64,000 nucleotides of DNA from Bordetella genomosp. 10 (GTDB lineage: Bacteria; Pseudomonadota; Gammaproteobacteria; Burkholderiales; Burkholderiaceae_B), in NCBI RefSeq assembly GCF_002261225.1, contig NZ_NEVM01000005.1, forward strand, positions 1,922,001-1,986,000. Reading direction: 5' to 3'. The notes below the pieces were generated by a model. The model was given only the letters and a program-made list of their open reading frames with translations, was not told the origin of the DNA and searched no databases. Below are positions 8,426 through 16,690 of this stretch, piece after piece; the first letter of the stretch is position 1, and each line of letters opens with the position of its first letter. A program made the translations under genes and the position numbers.

Positions 8426-9213
8426 ATGCCGCACCCTCGCCCATGTGCGACGTCCTCTATTGCGTCCGGGAGCATGTAGCCTGGATCACGATCAACAGAC
8501 CCGAGAGGGCGAATGCCCTGGCGCGCGCCACCATCACGCACTTGATAGATGCCTTTCTCGCGGCGGACCGCGATCCGGACGTCCGTGTGGTGGCGCTCAC
8601 GGGCGCCGGCGAGCGGCACTTTTGCGCGGGAATGGACCTGCGCGACGTGGTGGAAGGAGGAAACGAGGCGTACCCGCATCCGATGAAGGATGCCAATCGG
8701 AACGTGCATGAAGTGCTGCTCGAGATAGGCAAGCCGACCGTCGCGGTCATCAATGGCACGGCCGTGGGCGGGGGATGCGAGTTGGCCCTGGCTTGCGATC
8801 TCCGCGTGGCGGTCACGGATGTCAAATTGGGCCAGCCAGAAGCAAAAGTGGGCATGGGCGCCAATTTTGCGGCGACCCTGCTTCCAATGCTTCTGCCCAG
8901 GAGTATCGCGCTCGAACTGCTCTACACTGGCCGAATGATGCAAGCCGAGGAAGCCGCCCGCTACGGCCTGCTCAATCGTGTAATACCGCGAAAGTCATTC
9001 GACAGCGTAGTACGTGCATTATTGGGAGAGATAACCATGAATGCGCCGCTGTCCTTGCGAAAGATCAAGGAAACATCCCTGCGGTCCTGGGGCATGCCGC
9101 CTTTCTCCGGGCTGCGGTTGAACGTCGGCCCGGATTGCTATTCCAGCGAAGACAGGGCGGAAGGCGCCCGCGCTTTCCTCGAAAAGAGGAAACCGGCGTT
9201 CCGGGGACGCTAA
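8422..9213 (+). CDS. Enoyl-CoA hydratase (crotonase family)
   Basis: 263 residues. CAGMDLRDV forms the first oxyanion-hole segment and NGTAVGGGCELALACD the second. Unlike its neighbour two genes upstream, it keeps both crotonase glutamates: the Glu of GQPEAKVGMG and the Glu of SIALELLYTG, so hydration of an enoyl-CoA is plausible. The ATG overlaps the CoA transferase stop by four bases. Last gene of the islet operon; the stop codon is 58 bp before the right-hand 50-bp repeat. A/T-ending codons are visibly commoner than in the genes right of the repeat (7 of the first 36 here, against 1 of 20 in a stretch of the MFS gene near 11 kb). Confidence 0.92.
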   Translation: MNAAPSPMCDVLYCVREHVAWITINRPERANALARATITHLIDAFLAADRDPDVRVVALTGAGERHFCAGMDLRDVVEGGNEAYPHPMKDANRNVHEVLLEIGKPTVAVINGTAVGGGCELALACDLRVAVTDVKLGQPEAKVGMGANFAATLLPMLLPRSIALELLYTGRMMQAEEAARYGLLNRVIPRKSFDSVVRALLGEITMNAPLSLRKIKETSLRSWGMPPFSGLRLNVGPDCYSSEDRAEGARAFLEKRKPAFRGR

Positions 9214-9247
9214 GTCATCTTCCGCGAACTGCGCCGCGCCGCCCCTT

Positions 9248-9273
9248 GGGGAGGCGCCACAGGGCGCCCCTCC
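9248..9273. terminator. GC-rich hairpin between convergent genes (possible terminator)
   Basis: GGCGCC-ACAG-GGCGCC forms a 6-bp perfect stem, extended by four further pairs after one mismatch. It sits between the convergent crotonase and clpP-like genes and touches the edge of the 50-bp repeat. There is no T-run on either strand, so intrinsic termination is uncertain; it may instead mark the islet junction. Confidence 0.3.
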
Positions 9274-9321
9274 ACGCCCTACCCTTCGTCCAACTCGCTG
9301 CGCCGGTCGATGATGCGCGAG
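9272..9321. repeat. 50-bp direct repeat, copy B (3' end of the clpP-like gene)
   Basis: Identical to 2355-2404 over 50 bp; the flanking bases differ on both sides. It covers the codons from SRIIDRR to the stop of the clpP-like gene and 7 bp beyond. An insertion here would leave the gene intact, the usual outcome of integration at a gene's 3' end. Confidence 0.95.
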
Positions 9322-9923
9322 ACCAGGCCATAGGACACCGCTTCCTCCGCGGGCATCCAGTGATCCCGCTCGATGTCCGCCAGCACCCGTTCCAAGGGCT
9401 GGCCGCTCTCGCGGGCAATGACGCGGGCGATGCGCTCGCGCGCCTTGACGATTTCCCGCGCCTGGATGGCGATGTCGCTGGCGGAGCCGCCGGCGCCGCC
9501 GCTGGGCTGATGAATCAGGAAGCGGGTCTGGGGCAGGCAGACCCGGCGCTCGCGCGCCGCGCCGAGATAGAGGTGCGTGGCGGCGCTGCCCACCCAGCCG
9601 GCGCCTATCATGTTGACCGGCGCGGCGATGAAGCGCACCACGTCGTGGATGGCGTCGCCCGACTCCAGATGGCCGCCGGGAGACGAGACGATCATGTTGA
9701 TGGGCGCGCCGGATTCCGCGTCCAGCGTCAGCAGGCGGCGCACCGTTTCGGACGCCAGGGCATCGGTGATGGGTCCGAACACCAGCACCGTGCGGGTGCG
9801 GAAGGTTTTCTCCTCCAGGAACGCATTGTTCTGTCCCGGCGCAGCCTGGGAGGGATGATCCGGATCGTTGGCATGCAGGTCGTTGACATATGGATCGTTG
9901 ACATACAGATCGTTGGCATACAT
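9279..9923 (-). CDS. ClpP-like serine protease, with N-terminal tandem repeat
   Basis: 214 residues of the ClpP/crotonase fold. The catalytic triad can be read as Ser113 in GWVGSAATH, His138 in FLIHQPSGG and Asp187 in IERDHWMPAEEA, the last being the ClpP ERD signature. ClpP forms a barrel-shaped peptidase fed by ClpX/ClpA ATPases, but this protein differs from housekeeping ClpP at the Ser motif (GSAAT in place of ASMAA), so it is probably an auxiliary paralogue. The first 21 residues are four copies of a pentapeptide centred on ND, encoded by a 15-bp tandem array, in place of a normal propeptide. An AGGAG site supports the start. Its last codons form copy B of the 50-bp repeat. It is divergent from a sigma factor gene. 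Confidence 0.9.
   Translation of the reverse strand: MYANDLYVNDPYVNDLHANDPDHPSQAAPGQNNAFLEEKTFRTRTVLVFGPITDALASETVRRLLTLDAESGAPINMIVSSPGGHLESGDAIHDVVRFIAAPVNMIGAGWVGSAATHLYLGAARERRVCLPQTRFLIHQPSGGAGGSASDIAIQAREIVKARERIARVIARESGQPLERVLADIERDHWMPAEEAVSYGLVSRIIDRRSELDEG
9862..9921. repeat. 15-bp tandem repeat (4 units) inside the clpP-like gene
   Basis: Four consecutive 15-bp units beginning at 9862, 9877, 9892 and 9907 share the core TCGTTGRCAT on the + strand. Being in frame they encode the repeated ANDLY/VNDPY/VNDLH/ANDPD pentapeptide at the protease N-terminus. A copy-number change would add or remove five residues without a frameshift. Confidence 0.9.
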
Positions 9924-10028
9924 CGGGGAAAGCTCCTGTTCATGTTAAGTTCGATAGCCAGGGCCGGCCGGCGCCCGATGCCGGCGAAGATCCAAGCTCA
10001 ACCGCTAAACGAACGAGCGTCCTGAAAC

Positions 10029-10778
10029 GTGACATTCCCCCTATCCGCCCATCCCCTGGTCACCGACGATGCGCTGCGCAGGCGCCTGATCGCGCTGGCG
10101 CGGCGCTGGCTGGCGCACGGCGCGGAAGCGGAGGACCTGGTGCATGACGCCTACCTGCGCGCCGCCGACGCCGAGCTGCCCCCTGCCGGCTCGGGGCGCG
10201 AAGCCTGGCTGGTGACGGTGCTGCACCATCTCTGCATCGACTTCCTGCGCCGCCAGGGACGGTACAAGGCCCTCCTCGCGCAAGCCGCCGAGGAGACCGG
10301 CCATGCCCTGGACGGCGACAGTCCGCGTCACCAGGTGGACCGGGCGCTACGCGTGGAAGCGGCCCTGGCGCACCTGAGCCGGACGCTGGCGCCCGGCGAC
10401 GCGGCGGTCGTGATGCTGTACGAGATCTTCGAGTTCACCCATGCCGAGCTGGGAGCCATGGCCGGCCGCAGCGAGGACGCCAGCCGCCAGCACCTGCACC
10501 GGCTGCTGCGCCGCCTGCGCGCCACGCCGCCGGCCCCCCGGCGGGTGGAGGATGACGAGGACGAGGACGCGGTGTACCTGTTCGCCCTGTGCCGGCACGC
10601 GCTGGCGCAACGCGACCCGGGCGGCCTCATCGCCGTGCTGCGCGCCAGCACGCCGCAGGCGATCGCCTCGCTGGCGAACGCCGCTCCCGGAGGATGGGCC
10701 AGCACGCAGGCGATGGCAGTCGCGGACAGCTTGCATCAAAACAGCTTGTCTCAAAGCTGCTTGCTTCAAGGCAACTGA
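10029..10778 (+). CDS. RNA polymerase sigma-70 family (ECF-like) sigma factor
   Basis: 249 residues starting at a GTG. Region 2 is seen around residues 20-75 (ARRWLAHGAEAEDLVHDAYLRA, then WLVTVLHHLCIDFLRR) and region 4 around 115-165 (TLAPGDAAVVMLYEIFEFTHAELGAMAGRSEDASRQHLHRLLRRLR). A C-terminal extension of about 70 residues follows, including an acidic DDEDEDA patch and a low-complexity tail encoded by 15-bp repeats. Extensions of this kind occur in SigJ/ECF41-like sigma factors, where they modulate activity, but the SnoaL-type domain is not evident. No anti-sigma gene is adjacent. It is divergent from the clpP-like gene across about 105 bp, so both may share a control region. Target promoters unknown. 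Confidence 0.87.
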   Translation: MTFPLSAHPLVTDDALRRRLIALARRWLAHGAEAEDLVHDAYLRAADAELPPAGSGREAWLVTVLHHLCIDFLRRQGRYKALLAQAAEETGHALDGDSPRHQVDRALRVEAALAHLSRTLAPGDAAVVMLYEIFEFTHAELGAMAGRSEDASRQHLHRLLRRLRATPPAPRRVEDDEDEDAVYLFALCRHALAQRDPGGLIAVLRASTPQAIASLANAAPGGWASTQAMAVADSLHQNSLSQSCLLQGN

Positions 10779-10803
10779 CTTCAAGGCAGGTTGCTTTAAG
10801 GTC
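10729..10803. repeat. Degenerate 15-bp tandem repeat (5 units) at the sigma factor 3' end
   Basis: Five units of 15 bp starting at 10729, 10744, 10759, 10774 and 10789, consensus close to GCTTGCTTCAAGGCA. The first three encode the last residues of the sigma factor; the stop codon falls in the fourth and the fifth is intergenic. The unit is unrelated in sequence to the array in the clpP-like gene but has the same period. Confidence 0.8.
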
Positions 10804-10901
10804 ATACGCACTAGAATGATCAGGGATGACCAGGGGCTTGCCGCTCCTGTCCCCGGCCCCCGTGCCCAGCCCATCCTTGCCGGCAACGGCTTCCCGTCCA
10901 C

Positions 10902-12356
10902 GTGTCTTCCATCGATCCCGGCCCCCCGCCCGTTCCCGCATCCAGCGCCGATAGCCGGCGCAAGGAACGCATCGATCCCCAGGTCTGGAAGATAGCCGGG
11001 GTGGTCATGCTGGCGCCGCTGATGGCGCAGCTCGACTCCACGGTCGTCAACGTCTCGCTATCGACGCTGGCGGAAAAGCTGGACACCACGCTGACGACGA
11101 TCCAATGGGTCTCCAGCGGCTACCTGCTCGCGCTGGCCCTGACGCTGCCGCTGACCGGCTGGCTGGTGGACCGCGTGGGCGCCCGGCGCGTGTACCTGGC
11201 CTGTTTTTCGGTCTTCACCCTGACCTCGCTGCTGTGCGGCATCGCCACCAGCGCGCCCGGCCTGATCCTGTTCCGCATCCTGCAAGGCATGGCCGGCGGC
11301 GTGCTGACCCCGCTGTCCCAGATGATGATGGCGCGCACGGCGGGGCGCAACATGGCGCGCGTCATGGGCATCGCGGTGATGCCGGTGATGATAGGCCCCA
11401 TCCTGGGCCCCACCCTCGCCGGCCTGATCCTGCAACACGCGGGCTGGCAATGGATTTTCCTGGTCAACCTGCCGGTCGGCATCCTGGCCACCCTGCTGGC
11501 CTGGCGCTTGCTGCCGCCCGACCGGGACCTGCGCGTGCGCCGCAACTTCGACGCGCCGGGATTCCTGATGCTGTCGCCGGCGCTCGCCATGCTGCTGCAC
11601 AGCCTGGAGACCCTGGCCAGCGACACCGCCGGCAGCCAGCGGATGGTCTGGCTGGAGCTGGGCGCCGCGTTGCTGCTGCTGGCGGCCTTTCTGCGGCATG
11701 CGGCGCGGCGCGCGGGCGCCGCCCTGATCGACATCCGCCTGTTCCGGGCGCGCGCCTTCGCCGCCTCCGCGGCGACGCAGTTCCTGAGCAACTGCATGAC
11801 CTACGGCGGCCAGTTGCTGTTCCCGCTCTACCTCATCAGCGCCCGCGGCTACACGCCGGCGCGGGCGGGCGTCCTGCTGGCGCTGATGGGCCTGGGCCTG
11901 ATCTGCGCCTTCCCCCTGATGGGCAAGCTGACGGAGCGCTACGGGTCGCGCCGCGTCGCCACGGCCGGCGCGCTGATCGGGCTGGCCGGCACGCTGCCGT
12001 TCACGCTGGTGGACCGCTACGAGTTCTCCGACATGGCGATATGCGCCCTGCTCTGGCTGCGGGGAACGGGACTGGGATCCATCAATATCCCGTCCATGTC
12101 CTCCGCCTACGCGGACATACCGAGGGAAAGGCTGCCGGTGGCGACGACGGCCCTGAACATCGTGCAGCGCCTGGGCGGCCCCGTCGCCACCACGGTGCTG
12201 GCCATCTGGCTGCACGCCAGCCTGGGCGCGCAAGCGGCGCCGCCCGCCGGCCAGGTGGCGGCGGCCTTCTCCAGCACGTTCATCCTTTTCTGCGTGGTGC
12301 ATGCGTTGGGCGTCCTGGCGGCCTCGCGGATACCGGGACGCAAGCGCCGGGCTTGA
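10902..12356 (+). CDS. DHA2-family MFS drug exporter (EmrB-like, 14 TMS)
   Basis: 484 residues from a GTG. Landmarks of the DHA2 family are the first-helix motif LMAQLDSTVVNVSLSTLA, the motif A loop LVDRVGARRVYL, and RILQGMAGGVLTPLSQ in the fifth helix region. About fourteen hydrophobic segments are present. Such carriers use the proton gradient to expel hydrophobic drugs or metabolites, often with an EmrA-type adaptor, which is absent here. It is separated from the sigma factor by 123 bp and convergent with the aldehyde dehydrogenase, ending two bases from its stop. Substrate unknown. Confidence 0.9.
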   Translation: MSSIDPGPPPVPASSADSRRKERIDPQVWKIAGVVMLAPLMAQLDSTVVNVSLSTLAEKLDTTLTTIQWVSSGYLLALALTLPLTGWLVDRVGARRVYLACFSVFTLTSLLCGIATSAPGLILFRILQGMAGGVLTPLSQMMMARTAGRNMARVMGIAVMPVMIGPILGPTLAGLILQHAGWQWIFLVNLPVGILATLLAWRLLPPDRDLRVRRNFDAPGFLMLSPALAMLLHSLETLASDTAGSQRMVWLELGAALLLLAAFLRHAARRAGAALIDIRLFRARAFAASAATQFLSNCMTYGGQLLFPLYLISARGYTPARAGVLLALMGLGLICAFPLMGKLTERYGSRRVATAGALIGLAGTLPFTLVDRYEFSDMAICALLWLRGTGLGSINIPSMSSAYADIPRERLPVATTALNIVQRLGGPVATTVLAIWLHASLGAQAAPPAGQVAAAFSSTFILFCVVHALGVLAASRIPGRKRRA

Positions 12357-12358
12357 GT

Positions 12359-13879
12359 TCAGGCGCGCGGATTGAAGGGATCCTTGATCCCGGCCCCCGT
12401 GTCGATCCAGACGCTCTTCGTCTCGGTGAATTCGTAGATGGCGTGCAGGCCGTTCTCCCTGCCCATGCCGCTTTCCTTCATGCCGCCGAAAGGCGTGGCC
12501 CAGTTCGTGCGCCGGTAGGTGTTGACCCACACGGTGCCCGCGCGCAGCCGCGCGGCCATGCGGTGGGCGCGCTTGACGTCGCGGGTCCAGACGCCGGCCG
12601 CCAGGCCATAACGGGTGTCGTTGGCGATGCGCACGGCCTCTTCCTCGTCGTCGAACCGGATCAGGCACAGGACAGGCCCGAAGACCTCTTCCTGGGCGAT
12701 CCGCATGTCGTTGCGCACGCCGCCGAAGATGGTCGGCATGATGAAGAATCCGCGCGACAGCGCGGGATCGGCAGGCGGACCGCCGCCGTGCAGCAGCACC
12801 GCGCCCTCCTCCAGCGCCACCGCGATCCAGTGCCGCGTCTTGTCGAACTGGGCGCGGCACGCGAGCGTGCCCATCTCGGTATCGGGGTCCAGCGGGTCGC
12901 CGACCTTGATGGCGCGCGTGCGCGCGACCAGGCGCTCCACGAACGCGTCGTAGATGCCGGCATGCAGCAAGGCGCGCGAACCGGCCAGGCAGGTCTGCCC
13001 CGTGGCGGCGAAGATGCCGGCCAGCACGCCGTTCACCGCGCCGTCCAGGTCGGCGTCGTCGAAGATGACGTTGGGCGACTTGCCGCCCAGCTCCAGCGAA
13101 ACGCGGGCCAGGCGGTCGGCGGCGGCGTGCGCGATCTTCTTGCCCACCGAGGTGGAGCCGGTGAAGGCGATCTTGTCGACCCCGGGATGGCCGGCCAGGG
13201 CCGCCCCCACGGCGCCGTCGCCGGTGACGACGTTGACGACCCCGGGCGGGAATCCCGCCGCCTCGAACATCTCGGCCAGCAGCAAGGTGGAAATCGGCGT
13301 GATCTCCGACGGCTTGACCACCACCGTGTTGCCGGCCGCCAGCGCCGGGCACAGTTTCCAGAAAAGCAGGGACAGCGGGCTATTCCAGGGCGTGATCGCG
13401 GCGACGACGCCCAGGGGCTCGCGCACCGTGTAGTTGAACATGTCCGGGATGCTCAAGGGCACCGTCTCCCCATGCATCATCTCGGCCGCGCCGGCGAAGT
13501 AATAGCAGTACGCGGCGAGCGCGCGGGTCTGGCCCAGGACCTCGCGGATGAGCTTGCCGTTCTCCAGGACCTGCACGTTGGCCAGTTCCTGGACGTCGCC
13601 CTCGATCAACTGCCCGAGCTTGCGCAGCAGCCGCGCGCGATAGGCCGGCGTCCCCTTGGCCCATTCGCCGCTTTCGAAGGCCCGCCGGGCGGCGCCGACC
13701 GCGCGGTCCACGTCTTCGGCCGTGGCCGCCGGCGCGCTGGCCCAGCCTTGGCCGGTATAGGGGTCGATGCTGTCGAAGGTCCCGCCGTCGGCGGCGTCGA
13801 CCCGGACGCCGTCTATCAGCATCCGGTATCGCTTGCCTGGCCGTGCGCGAAGATCGGCTGTCGGGGCTGCCTGGTTCAT
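12359..13879 (-). CDS. NAD(P)-dependent aldehyde dehydrogenase
   Basis: 506 residues, full length for the superfamily. Key residues: Asn166 in ITPWNSP, Lys189 in VVVKPSE for cofactor binding, Glu263 in SLELGGKSPN and nucleophile Cys297 in GQTCLAGSR. It oxidises an aldehyde to its acid in the cytoplasm. It is last in the operon hyuA-hyuB-Bug-this gene, so the aldehyde probably derives from the ring-opened or carboxylated product of the Hyu complex. It resembles the 4-hydroxymuconic-semialdehyde / betaine aldehyde class (GEWAKGTPAYRARLL). Specificity is not decidable by eye. Confidence 0.93.
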   Translation of the reverse strand: MNQAAPTADLRARPGKRYRMLIDGVRVDAADGGTFDSIDPYTGQGWASAPAATAEDVDRAVGAARRAFESGEWAKGTPAYRARLLRKLGQLIEGDVQELANVQVLENGKLIREVLGQTRALAAYCYYFAGAAEMMHGETVPLSIPDMFNYTVREPLGVVAAITPWNSPLSLLFWKLCPALAAGNTVVVKPSEITPISTLLLAEMFEAAGFPPGVVNVVTGDGAVGAALAGHPGVDKIAFTGSTSVGKKIAHAAADRLARVSLELGGKSPNVIFDDADLDGAVNGVLAGIFAATGQTCLAGSRALLHAGIYDAFVERLVARTRAIKVGDPLDPDTEMGTLACRAQFDKTRHWIAVALEEGAVLLHGGGPPADPALSRGFFIMPTIFGGVRNDMRIAQEEVFGPVLCLIRFDDEEEAVRIANDTRYGLAAGVWTRDVKRAHRMAARLRAGTVWVNTYRRTNWATPFGGMKESGMGRENGLHAIYEFTETKSVWIDTGAGIKDPFNPRA

Positions 13880-13937
13880 TGCGTCTGCTCTCCTTCCTTT
13901 ATGTTGCGCGAAATCTGTTGCGCGAAATCGGGGCGCT

Positions 13938-14921
13938 TCAATCGATCATGGGGATGTGGGCCTTGCGGACCACGTCGCCCCAATACTGCTTCTGCGCGAT
14001 CAGCCAGGTGCGGAACGCCTCGGGACTGGCGCTGACGACCGGCTCCAGGCCAATGGCGCGCAGCTTGTCCCCATAGGCCTGGTCCTTGGAGATTTCCGCC
14101 AGGGCCTGGTACAGCTTCGTCACGATGGGCCGCGGCGTCTTGGGCGGCGCGGCGACGCCCAGCCAGGCGATCGCCTCGAAGCCGGGGATGGTCTCCGACA
14201 TGGTCGGCACGTCGGGGACGGTCGGCGAACGCTGCAGGGTCGTCACCGCCAGCGGGCGCAGCTTGCCGCCCCTGATCTGCCCCAGCGGCGAAGGCAGGGA
14301 GTCGATGAAGAAGGTGATCTGGCCTCCCATCACATCGGTCAGCGCGGGCGCGGCGCCCTTGTAGGGCACGTGCAGCAGCTTGGTGCCGGTGGAGAGCGCG
14401 AACAGTTCGCTGATCAGGTGCGGACCGCTGCCCGGTCCGAAGGATCCGTAGGAGATCGCGTTCGGCTTGGCGCGGGCCGCGGCGACCAGGTCCGCGACGG
14501 TCTTGTAGGGGCTGGTGGCCGACACCACCATCACGTACGGAAACGACACCACCTCGGAAATGGGCGTGAAGCCGTCGATGGGATCGAAGGGGAAATGCTG
14601 CTTCAGATTGGGCGAGACCGTGTGCACCGTGGCCGACATCAACAGCAAGGTGTAGCCGTCCGGGTCGGCGCGGGCGACCTCGCTGGATCCGATCTGCCCC
14701 GTGGCGCCGGCCTTGTTGTCGACGATGACGGGCTGGCCCAGCTTGGCGGAAAGCTTTTCCGCCAAGGCACGTCCCACCATGTCCACGGTGCCGGCGGCGG
14801 TAAAGGGCACGATCAGCTTGATCGGATGATCCGGATACGCCGCGCGCACCTGCGTTGCCGCCGCGACGGCCAGGACGGCCGCGGCGGCGGAGAGAAAACA
14901 CCTGCCAGACAAGCTCTTCAT
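13938..14921 (-). CDS. Bug-family periplasmic solute receptor
   Basis: 327 residues with a Sec signal peptide (hydrophobic stretch to about residue 25, AVAAATQVRA) and the Bug signatures YPDHPIKLIVPFTAAGTVD, VIVDNKAGATGQIG and DGYTLLLMSATV. It lies between hyuB and the aldehyde dehydrogenase on the same strand with short gaps, suggesting that it binds the compound the Hyu enzymes use or a related carboxylate. No TctAB permease is in the window. The ligand is unknown. Confidence 0.92.
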   Translation of the reverse strand: MKSLSGRCFLSAAAAVLAVAAATQVRAAYPDHPIKLIVPFTAAGTVDMVGRALAEKLSAKLGQPVIVDNKAGATGQIGSSEVARADPDGYTLLLMSATVHTVSPNLKQHFPFDPIDGFTPISEVVSFPYVMVVSATSPYKTVADLVAAARAKPNAISYGSFGPGSGPHLISELFALSTGTKLLHVPYKGAAPALTDVMGGQITFFIDSLPSPLGQIRGGKLRPLAVTTLQRSPTVPDVPTMSETIPGFEAIAWLGVAAPPKTPRPIVTKLYQALAEISKDQAYGDKLRAIGLEPVVSASPEAFRTWLIAQKQYWGDVVRKAHIPMID

Positions 14922-15013
14922 TTGACTATTCCCCTTGCTGTTCGATGCCGGCGCGTGACGCGCAAGCGCAAACGGGCCCGTTGCCGGGCCCGGACTCGTT
15001 CAAGCGCCTGGGT

Positions 15014-16678
15014 TCATGCCGCGTACCCGTAGCGCTCTCTTGCATGCTCGGGCGTGATCAGCCCGTTCTTCAAATCCTCCGCGATGCGCGCCGGGCTGCG
15101 TTCCCTGGGGTCGCCGTAGCCGCCCCCGCCGGGAATGTGGCTGGCGATGCGGTCGCCGGCCCGCAGCGTCACCTGCCTGCCCGCGTCCTCGCTGACCCCG
15201 CGTATCGACAGGAAGGCGCGCGGCGCGCTGCCGCCGCCCAGCACGCCCTCCGGCGGATAGATGAAGCGCCCGCCGCGAAAGCTCGCCAGCACGTCGCCCA
15301 CCGGTCCGAGATCGCCGTCGAGCAGGCGCAGCACGTATTTCTGGCCGAAGCCGCCGCGGAATTTCCCCGGCCCGGCGGAATCCACCCAAAGCGCGCGCTC
15401 CTCGACGATCATGGGCACTTCGCTCTCGATGACTTCCACCGGCGTGTTGCCGACGTTGTAGGGGAAGGCCAGGCAGGAAACCCCATCCTTGTCCGCGCGC
15501 GCGCCCAGGCCGCCGCTGGAGACGTTGAAGGGCGCGAAGTTCTCCCCGTCGCGGCGCTTGCCGAACATGTACTGGCCCCACATCGGCGTCGCCCCCGCGC
15601 TGGCGCAGATCCGGTCCGAGGCGCCGGGCGCGACGGCCAGGTACACCAGGTCGGGCAGGAAGGTGCCGATCGCGGTGCGGCCGAACACCGGCGCGGGAAA
15701 CTTGCAATTGAGCACGCTGCCCTCTTCCGCGACGACGGTAATCGGCCGCAGGCTGCCCTCGTTGATGGACACCGGCAGGTTCAGCATGCACAGCACGCCG
15801 AAGTAGGTATAGGCGGAGGTGTAGGCCAGCGTGCAGTTGATGGCGGGCTTGACCTGCGGCGACGATCCGGAGAAATCCACGACGATGCGGCCGTCGCCGA
15901 TCGTGACCGCGGTCTTGATGGTTACCGTGTCGCCGCCCACGATATCGAGCTTCGCCTCGTGCCGGTAGACGCCCGGCTTGAGCCGGTTGATCTCCTCGCG
16001 CGTCACGATTTCGCTGCGCGCCACGATCTCGTCGGACAGGCCCTGCAGATCGGGCCAGTCCATTTCGGCGCAGATGTCGCCCAGGCGCTCGCCGCCGACG
16101 TGGCAGGCCGACACCTGGGCCTGCAGGTCGCCCAGCACGGTTTCGTGCGAGCGCACGTTGGACGCGATGAAGGCTTGCACGTCCTCGTTCAGGACGCCCG
16201 CGCGGTAGTACTTGAGCATGGGGATGCGCAGGCCTTCCTCGTAGTTGTCGCGGCTTTCCGTCGTGGCGCGGCGGCCGCCGATATCGACGTGATGGCAGCA
16301 GGTCACCACATAGGCGATGTGCGTTCCCTGGAAGAACACCGGCACCATGATGGTGATGTCGTTGTGGTGGCCGCTGCCGGCCCAGGGATCGTTGCCGATG
16401 AACACGTCGTTTTCCTGGAAGCTGCCCTTGGGGTAGCGCGCCAGGATGTGGCGCAGCATCGTGCCCAGCGGCCCGCACAGCCCCGGCGTGCTGGCCGGCG
16501 TCTGCGCCAGCAGGCGCGCCTCGGCGTCGAAGACGGCGCAGCCGAAGTCGCCGATGTCCCTGACCACCGTTGAAAACGAGGTGCGGCGCAAGGTGGAGCC
16601 CAGTTCGCCGACGATGGATATCAACCGGCGCCAGAGCATTTCGAGCGTGACGGGGTCGATCTGGTGTTGCGACGTCAT
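15014..16678 (-). CDS. hyuB: Hydantoinase B / oxoprolinase family subunit
   Basis: 554 residues of the HyuB family. Typical segments: DPVTLEMLWRRLISIVGELGSTLRRTSFSTVVRD at the N-terminus, NDPWAGSGHHNDITIM around 107-121, and near the end HIPGGGGYGDPRERSP. HyuB pairs with HyuA to form ATP-dependent N-methylhydantoinase/5-oxoprolinase-type enzymes, which hydrolyse lactam rings, or the related acetone and acetophenone carboxylases. The start lies 12 bp after the hyuA stop, consistent with a two-subunit complex. The third, small subunit of acetone carboxylases is absent, so a hydantoin- or lactam-hydrolysing role is a little more likely; that is inference. Confidence 0.92.
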   Translation of the reverse strand: MTSQHQIDPVTLEMLWRRLISIVGELGSTLRRTSFSTVVRDIGDFGCAVFDAEARLLAQTPASTPGLCGPLGTMLRHILARYPKGSFQENDVFIGNDPWAGSGHHNDITIMVPVFFQGTHIAYVVTCCHHVDIGGRRATTESRDNYEEGLRIPMLKYYRAGVLNEDVQAFIASNVRSHETVLGDLQAQVSACHVGGERLGDICAEMDWPDLQGLSDEIVARSEIVTREEINRLKPGVYRHEAKLDIVGGDTVTIKTAVTIGDGRIVVDFSGSSPQVKPAINCTLAYTSAYTYFGVLCMLNLPVSINEGSLRPITVVAEEGSVLNCKFPAPVFGRTAIGTFLPDLVYLAVAPGASDRICASAGATPMWGQYMFGKRRDGENFAPFNVSSGGLGARADKDGVSCLAFPYNVGNTPVEVIESEVPMIVEERALWVDSAGPGKFRGGFGQKYVLRLLDGDLGPVGDVLASFRGGRFIYPPEGVLGGGSAPRAFLSIRGVSEDAGRQVTLRAGDRIASHIPGGGGYGDPRERSPARIAEDLKNGLITPEHARERYGYAA

Positions 16679-16690
16679 GGTCCGTTCCTC

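Noticed and set aside
2355..9321. The 50-bp repeat as part of a tRNA gene or an insertion-sequence target duplication
   Set aside because: No tRNA cloverleaf is present (it encodes the clpP-like C-terminus), and 50 bp is much longer than transposon target duplications; no transposase is in the block.
9862..10803. The two 15-bp arrays as a CRISPR or iteron origin
   Set aside because: Units are contiguous without spacers, lie inside coding sequence, and no cas or rep gene is present.
10347..10901. Minus-strand frame with pentapeptide-like LKQ/LRQ repeats
   Set aside because: The repeats come from the 15-bp DNA array read on the other strand; the rest is antisense to the sigma factor and not protein-like.
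11105..14035. Very long open frame (976 codons), and others such as 30448-32601, 34679-37360 and 40014-42875
   Set aside because: They lie opposite or out of frame with clearly recognised genes, have Arg/Gly/His-rich composition and no domain sequence; they are by-products of high GC.
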